NCBI GenBank assembly: GCA_947427325.1
Contig: CANEHP010000070.1
Coordinates: 1 to 10,673, forward strand
DNA length: 10,673 bases
Direction: 5' to 3'
From: an uncultured Clostridia bacterium
Lineage (GTDB): Bacteria; Bacillota; Clostridia; Oscillospirales; Ruminococcaceae
The position numbers and the translations under genes were made by a program. The notes beneath the pieces are model-generated. The model was not told the DNA's origin, made no database searches, and saw only the letters and a program-made list of their open reading frames with translations. Every line of letters starts with the position of its first letter. Within the stretch, counting starts at the first letter, position 1. This document shows, piece by piece, positions 6,980-10,673 of the stretch.

Positions 6980-7528
6980 TTACCCCGCAAAGCTGTCCAC
7001 CAAATCCAAAACCTTTCTAACCGCCTCACGGTTTTCTTCGGAATTAACATTATCTGTATTTCCGCAATAAACCAAAGGAAAATCTCCCGCAGCGCCCATA
7101 ATTTTTAAAAGAATTGCCGCCGATTTCTCAGCCATATAATATTCTCCGTCTCCGCCGCCGATAAGCAGAATGCCGCCCCTTTTAGCTTTCGGCGCAGGCT
7201 CGCTGCCCAAAAATCTCCGTGCGCAGTAAAACGCCTGAAAACGGCTTCCCACTGCAAGCAAAGGCGGAGTAAGCTCTGAAAAATATACGGGCGACGCTAT
7301 CAGAATATTGTCGCAGCCCGCAGCATAGCCGTAAACCTCTTCCATACCGTCCTTTTTGCAGCATTTTCCATGCTTTTGACAGTATCTGCAATCGGTACAG
7401 GGCGAAATGCCGCCGTCATAAGCGCTTACAATTATGTATTCGCCACGCAAGCGCTCCGTGAAAAGCTTTAACAGGCTTGCGGTGTTCCCTTCTTTGTGGG
7501 GAGAGCCGTTTAGGATAAGTGTTTTCAT
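6980..7528 (-). CDS. NAD(P)H-dependent FMN reductase / iron-sulfur flavoprotein-like protein
   Basis: A 182-residue cytoplasmic flavodoxin-fold protein. The FMN phosphate loop is LNGSPHKEGNTASLL (residues 6-20), and ASPVYF (78-83) is a typical flavin-contact strand. Between them, Cys44, Cys47, Cys50 and Cys56 follow the compact CX2CX2CX5C spacing of iron-sulfur flavoproteins, which bind a 4Fe-4S cluster. Cys57 is an extra neighbour. LLIGGGDGEYY (121-131) is the later flavin-side loop. It probably transfers electrons from a ferredoxin or NAD(P)H to an unknown acceptor, perhaps a quinone or oxidant. The start has AGGAG at 7534-7538, five bases from the ATG. It lies 76 bases downstream of the zinc-ribbon gene on the same strand, with no terminator between them, so cotranscription is likely. 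The substrate cannot be read from the sequence. Confidence 0.85.
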   Translation of the reverse strand: MKTLILNGSPHKEGNTASLLKLFTERLRGEYIIVSAYDGGISPCTDCRYCQKHGKCCKKDGMEEVYGYAAGCDNILIASPVYFSELTPPLLAVGSRFQAFYCARRFLGSEPAPKAKRGGILLIGGGDGEYYMAEKSAAILLKIMGAAGDFPLVYCGNTDNVNSEENREAVRKVLDLVDSFAG

Positions 7529-7604
7529 GGGTGCTCCTAATAGATTAAGCCTTTGCGGACAGGTTCTTGTTCTCCAATCAAATCAAAAAGATCACTTAAA
7601 AAGA

Positions 7605-8093
7605 TTACTTCAAAAACTTTAAGCTGCGAATAATTGCAGGCTCCTTTGCCTTTCCCGAGCAAATCTGGAAAAAGCATATAATCTTTATTACCGTAAACAC
7701 AAGAGACATCACAGCGGCAGCAAAAACAGGGATAAAGAGCAGCCAAGCAGTTACAACTGCGGCAATCCACATAAGAATTTCCACAACCGTGAATTTCAGA
7801 GCCTGGCGCACATGGAACGCCGCATATTTGGAATTGTTTGCCGCAAGCAGCGCAATGATAATTCCGATTGCCCCCATAAGGTAAACGAGCATGGAAAACA
7901 CCTTGTTATCGGAAATATCCCGGGGATCAAATTCCGAAGTATGATCATAGGGATCATAAGCGGGCGCAGGAACTGCATATACCGGGGCCTGCTGCTGATT
8001 TTGCTGATTTGGCGCTGAAAACTGAGCTCCGCACTTACTGCAGAACATTGCGTTGTCGTCTAATTGCATTCCGCATTTAGGACACACTTTCAT
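7605..8093 (-). CDS. Zinc-ribbon membrane protein (DUF4870-like)
   Basis: A 162-residue membrane protein of unknown function. The N-terminus is a classic zinc ribbon with two Cys pairs, CPKC (4-7) and CSKC (18-21), giving CX2CX10CX2C. Residues about 27-55 are a Gln/Pro/Ala/Tyr-rich linker. Residues 65-85 form one hydrophobic segment (VYLMGAIGIIIALLAA), and about 98-147 are two or more further segments after AAFHVRQALKF. The motif layout, a short helix, then xFHxxQ, then paired helices, resembles DUF4870/TM2-like small membrane proteins common in Clostridia. The assignment rests on appearance and is not certain. The start is fixed by AGGAGG at 8102-8107. It is the first gene of a probable two-gene unit with the flavoprotein. 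Confidence 0.8.
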   Translation of the reverse strand: MKVCPKCGMQLDDNAMFCSKCGAQFSAPNQQNQQQAPVYAVPAPAYDPYDHTSEFDPRDISDNKVFSMLVYLMGAIGIIIALLAANNSKYAAFHVRQALKFTVVEILMWIAAVVTAWLLFIPVFAAAVMSLVFTVIKIICFFQICSGKAKEPAIIRSLKFLK

Positions 8094-8224
8094 ATTAATT
8101 TCCTCCTAAACATAAATTGTTTGCGTAAGCAATAATTTAAATATGTAAGCATTTATACCGACGACCTGATTTCACAAGGCTTTGTATCAATGCGCTTTTT
8201 GTTTAAATTACCGATTACTTTTTT

Positions 8225-8253
8225 ATTTTACCATATTTTTTGGGAATTGTAAA
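8225..8253 (-). promoter_or_regulatory. Promoter of the zinc-ribbon/flavoprotein unit
   Basis: On the minus strand TTTACA (8248-8253), 17 bases, then TAAAAT (8225-8230), with TGG directly before the -10 box (extended -10). The transcript should start near 8218 and carry a leader of about 125 nt. That leader includes a short interrupted hairpin around TTGC-GTAA-GCAA near 8114-8125. Confidence 0.75.
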
Positions 8254-8369
8254 GTATTAGTTAGTAATGTGCCGGCAGCGGTTTCTTTTAAGTCTCAATT
8301 TTCTGTTCGCTGTTTGAAGTCCGCTAAACGTTACGCATAATTTATTCACTGTATTTTTTCCTTGGCTTT

Positions 8370-8400
8370 GCCGAAAATCGGCTTCGGTTTGCCGAAAACC
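8370..8400. repeat. Nested inverted repeats with mutually exclusive stems
   Basis: TCGGC (8378-8382) can pair with GCCGA on its left (8370-8374, loop AAA) or with GCCGA on its right (8391-8395, loop of eight). GGTTT (8386-8390) can instead pair with AAACC (8396-8400). The cluster lies outside both predicted transcripts of the flanking genes. Confidence 0.5.
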
Positions 8401-8509
8401 ACAGCTTCCGGTGGGTTTCAGTGCATTTTATGGGTAGCATTACCGATCTCAAATTATTTAAAAAACGATAAGCCTTGTTATATTTCCCTTAAAAAATAAT
8501 ATTGCATTA

Positions 8510-8538
8510 TTTACAAATTCACCAAAATATGATATATT
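8510..8538 (+). promoter_or_regulatory. Promoter of guaA
   Basis: TTTACA (8510-8515), a 17-base spacer and TATATT (8533-8538). Transcription should start near 8545, giving a leader of about 145 nt. An alternative -35 box, TTGCAT (8502-8507), has an unfavourable spacing. Confidence 0.65.
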
Positions 8539-8561
8539 ATATAAAAACCTGCTGTCAGCCC

Positions 8562-8647
8562 TTATCATACGTCAGATACTTTATGGAAGCACTGATAACA
8601 AGTTCTGAAATAGTGAGAGCCTATGCTTCGGATTTTTATAAATTTAT
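8562..8647 (+). promoter_or_regulatory. Possible structured leader of guaA
   Basis: TTATCA (8562-8567) is exactly complementary to TGATAA (8593-8598). GAAGCA (8586-8591), inside that loop, is exactly complementary to TGCTTC (8624-8629), which is followed by GGATTTTT. The two helices interleave, so they would form a pseudoknot or exclude each other. A perfect palindrome, ATAAATTTAT (8638-8647), follows. The layout is compatible with attenuation, but the stems are only 6 bp and no known riboswitch matches. Confidence 0.25.
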
Positions 8648-8689
8648 GGTTATGCTCATTGTTGAAAAAGTACCGAAAGGAAGTAAAAA

Positions 8690-10231
8690 ATGGATAACGA
8701 GCTTGTACTTGTAATTGACTTTGGCGGTCAGTATAATCAGCTTATCGCCAGAAGAGTAAGAGAACACAATATTTACTGCGAGGTAATCTCCTACAAAACT
8801 CCCGTTCCCGAAATAAAGGCGAAAAATCCCAAGGGGATAATATTCACAGGAGGACCTAACAGCGTTTACTTAGACAGCTCCCCAAGAATGCCCAAGGAGA
8901 TTTTTGAGATAGGCGTGCCTATATTGGGCATTTGCTACGGCGCACAGTTTTTAGTGTACGGATTAGACGGAGTTATCGGAAAGGCAAACGAAAATACCGC
9001 CGCCGAATTTGGCAGAACAGACTGCAATTTTAACACCGACTGCTCTATATTTGACGGACTTAAGCAGCAGTCCGTTGTATGGATGAGTCATAACGACTAC
9101 ATAGAAAAACTTCCCGAGGGCTTTACCGCCGCAGCTCACAGCGACAAATGTCCTTATGCTGCCATTGAAAACAAAGAAAGGAAATTTTACGGCGTACAGT
9201 TCCATCCTGAGGTAAACCACACTGAGCAGGGAAAGGTAATGCTTGGCAATTTCCTGTACAGGGTTTGCGGCTGCAGAGGCGACTGGACAATGGAGAACTA
9301 TGCAAAAACCGCAATCGCTCAAATTCGTGAAAAGGTGGGCGGCGGAAAGGTGCTTTTGGCGCTGTCCGGCGGTGTTGACAGCTCGGTTGCCTGTGCGCTT
9401 TTGTCAAAGGCAGTCGGGAATCAGCTCACCTGCGTTTTTGTTGATCACGGCTTTATGAGAAAAAATGAGGGCGATGAGGTTGAAGCGGCGTTTAGTAATT
9501 GGAATGTGAATTTCATAAGGGTTGACGCCTCTGACCGCTTTATAGGAAAATTAGAGGGAGTTTCCGACCCCGAAACAAAGCGCAAGACCATAGGCGAGGA
9601 GTTTATCCGAGTTTTTGAGGAGGAAGCCAAAAAGATAGGCAAGGTGGACTATCTTGTTCAGGGTACGATTTATCCCGATGTTATAGAAAGCGGTTTAGGC
9701 GATGCGGCAGTGATAAAATCTCACCATAATGTTGGCGGACTGCCCGACTGCGTTGATTTTAAGGAAATTATAGAACCCCTGCGCCTATTGTTTAAGGACG
9801 AGGTAAGAAAACTCGGTACAGAGCTTGGCCTTGCCGACTATCTTGTTTGGCGTCAGCCCTTCCCCGGTCCGGGGCTTGCCATAAGAATAATCAGCGAAAT
9901 TACAAGAGAGAAGCTACATATACTTCAGGACGCTGACTTTATTTTCAGGGAGGAAATAGCAAAGGCGGGACTCGACCGCAGTATTAATCAATATTTTGCA
10001 GTGCTTACAAATATGCGCTCGGTGGGCGTTATGGGGGACGGAAGAACCTATGACTATACCCTGGCATTGCGTGGAGTTACCACTACTGACTTTATGACTG
10101 CCGATTTTGCCAGAATTCCTTATGAGGTGCTGGAAAAGGCGAGCGTTAGGATTGTTAATGAGGTTGGGAGTGTTAATAGGGTGGTTTATGATGTTACTTC
10201 TAAGCCGCCGGCTACTATTGAGTGGGAATAA
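8690..10231 (+). CDS. guaA: GMP synthase (glutamine-hydrolysing)
   Basis: Converts XMP to GMP using ATP and ammonia from glutamine, the last step of de novo guanine nucleotide synthesis, in the cytoplasm. The length of 513 residues is usual for the fused enzyme. Residues 1 to about 195 are the class I glutamine amidotransferase with nucleophile Cys82 (GICYGAQ), His172 and Glu174 (QFHPE). Residues about 215-395 are the ATP pyrophosphatase domain with its P-loop SGGVDSSV (226-233), then VQGTIYPDVIES and KSHHNVGGLP. The C-terminal dimerisation domain starts at RQPFPGPGLAIRI (388-400) and ends in the hallmark KPPATIEWE. All catalytic residues are present. The start is supported by AAAGGAAG at 8676-8683, seven bases from the ATG. 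It is monocistronic here, with its own promoter and terminator. Confidence 0.98.
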   Translation: MDNELVLVIDFGGQYNQLIARRVREHNIYCEVISYKTPVPEIKAKNPKGIIFTGGPNSVYLDSSPRMPKEIFEIGVPILGICYGAQFLVYGLDGVIGKANENTAAEFGRTDCNFNTDCSIFDGLKQQSVVWMSHNDYIEKLPEGFTAAAHSDKCPYAAIENKERKFYGVQFHPEVNHTEQGKVMLGNFLYRVCGCRGDWTMENYAKTAIAQIREKVGGGKVLLALSGGVDSSVACALLSKAVGNQLTCVFVDHGFMRKNEGDEVEAAFSNWNVNFIRVDASDRFIGKLEGVSDPETKRKTIGEEFIRVFEEEAKKIGKVDYLVQGTIYPDVIESGLGDAAVIKSHHNVGGLPDCVDFKEIIEPLRLLFKDEVRKLGTELGLADYLVWRQPFPGPGLAIRIISEITREKLHILQDADFIFREEIAKAGLDRSINQYFAVLTNMRSVGVMGDGRTYDYTLALRGVTTTDFMTADFARIPYEVLEKASVRIVNEVGSVNRVVYDVTSKPPATIEWE

Positions 10232-10246
10232 ACTGAGAGGTCGTAA

Positions 10247-10269
10247 AATCCCGGTATTTATGCGGGGTT
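10247..10269 (+). other. Small hairpin just after guaA
   Basis: AATCCCG (10247-10253) can pair with CGGGGTT (10263-10269), with one G-T pair, around a nine-base AT-rich loop. It is not followed by a T run, so it is not a terminator on its own. It might stabilise the 3' end of the guaA message. Confidence 0.3.
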
Positions 10270-10367
10270 GCGGCATTTCAAGAGGTCTTTTGATAACAGT
10301 TATATTATTCTTGCAATCCACTGTTTGTGGGTAAAAGAATAAAGAAAAAGATATAGCATTCCATATT

Positions 10368-10408
10368 AAAACGCCCTTAGCTGTGGGTAACACGGCTAAG
10401 GGCGTTTT
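10368..10408. terminator. Bidirectional terminator between guaA and the right-edge fragment
   Basis: AAAACGCCCTTAGC (10368-10381) is exactly complementary to GCTAAGGGCGTTTT (10395-10408). The stem extends inward through T-G, G-C, T-A and G-C pairs to about 18 bp around a GGTAA loop. A and T tracts at both bases make it a textbook bidirectional terminator serving the two convergent genes. Confidence 0.9.
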
Positions 10409-10415
10409 GTCGTCT

Positions 10416-10673
10416 TTATTTGTCAGATTGGAGGCGGTCTTTGAATGCGTCAACAAGAGCGTCACTAAGTTCCCGTGACGGAACTTCTGCCCAAATTTGC
10501 GTGGTATCAAACTTCGGATAGTGATAACGCCAGTTATCGTAATCTTCCCTGCTGATTTTTTCGGCGTTTAGCTTGTCCGCCTGTTCTTTCCAAGCAGAGA
10601 GCATTTTTGAGGAGAGTTCGGCGGCGTCCTTGCCTTTGTCCTTAGTGCCAAAACCTCACTGCTCATCGGCAGA
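10416..10673 (-). pseudogene. C-terminal gene fragment with in-frame stop, unrecognised
   Basis: On the minus strand a frame runs from the right edge to TAA at 10416-10418, but it is broken by TGA at 10656-10658. Upstream of the stop it reads SADEQ. Downstream it reads GFGTKDKGKDAAELSSKM and then 61 further residues, charged and predicted helical (KEQADKLNAEKISREDYD, WAEVPSRELSDALVDAFKD). The first ATG after the stop (10602-10604) has no ribosome binding site, and no ATG, GTG or TTG codon occurs between it and the stop. A single C-to-T change in an Arg codon (CGA) would create this stop, so a recently inactivated gene is plausible. Sequencing error is an alternative. I do not recognise the family. 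Confidence 0.5.

Larger units (their letters stand above)
8094..8689. other. Intergenic region between the divergent zinc-ribbon gene and guaA
   Basis: 596 bases without a supported gene. From the left it holds the zinc-ribbon leader and promoter (to 8253), then about 255 bases between the two promoters with a cluster of alternative GCCGA/TCGGC inverted repeats (8370-8400). The guaA promoter (8510-8538) and its leader follow. No purine riboswitch core and no PurR box could be recognised. Confidence 0.6.

Noticed and set aside
6831..7070. Plus-strand frame of 79 residues after the chemoreceptor
   Set aside because: It runs through the terminator hairpin and the direct repeats and overlaps the flavoprotein gene antisense. 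A minus-strand frame here (6844-7050) is equally explained by the repeats.
8502..8714. 70-residue frame overlapping the guaA start
   Set aside because: It would begin with TTG inside the predicted promoter, or ATG before the transcription start, and it overlaps guaA in another frame. No ribosome binding site is visible.
9914..10510. 198-residue minus-strand frame across the end of guaA
   Set aside because: It is antisense to the conserved guaA C-terminus, runs through the strong terminator at 10368-10408, and has no recognisable domain.

Overview
The window looks like chromosomal DNA from a gut-type Firmicute, probably Clostridia of the Oscillospiraceae/Ruminococcus kind. This is inferred from AGGAGG-type ribosome binding sites, TTGACA/TAAAAT promoters with 17-bp spacers, moderate GC, and a Gram-positive surface protein built from bacterial Ig-like (BIG2) domains. 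No CRISPR array, tRNA, rRNA or insertion sequence is visible.

Left part (1-5167): a strong promoter at 110-138 reads leftwards off the window. Next is a 1461-residue surface protein on the minus strand (284-4669). It has a signal peptide, three copies of a module I do not recognise, eight BIG2 domains, a Thr/Glu/Pro/Asp/Val linker made of 30-bp repeats, a globular C-terminal domain and a membrane anchor. A long hairpin terminator lies downstream. Its promoter is divergent from that of a chemoreceptor gene, and a perfect 16-bp tandem repeat sits between the two promoters.

Middle (5168-8253): the chemoreceptor (5168-6817) has tandem HAMP and methyl-accepting signalling domains. Unusually, a CZB-type zinc-binding motif set lies between its two membrane segments. 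A strong hairpin terminator follows. A minus-strand pair comes next: a zinc-ribbon membrane protein (7605-8093) and an iron-sulfur flavoprotein-like NAD(P)H/FMN oxidoreductase (6980-7528). They are probably cotranscribed from a promoter at 8225-8253.

Right part (8254-10673): after a gene-free stretch with nested inverted repeats comes guaA (GMP synthase, 8690-10231). It has its own promoter and a leader of about 145 nt with possible alternative pairings. A bidirectional terminator separates it from a minus-strand gene fragment at the right edge, which carries an in-frame stop and has no visible ribosome binding site.

How the genes may work together: guaA is housekeeping, and the zinc-ribbon/flavoprotein pair looks like a small membrane/redox operon. 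The most intriguing unit is the divergent adhesin-chemoreceptor pair, which may couple surface attachment to sensing of zinc or a reactive species outside the membrane. That link is inferred from gene order, promoter similarity and the shared intergenic repeat only.
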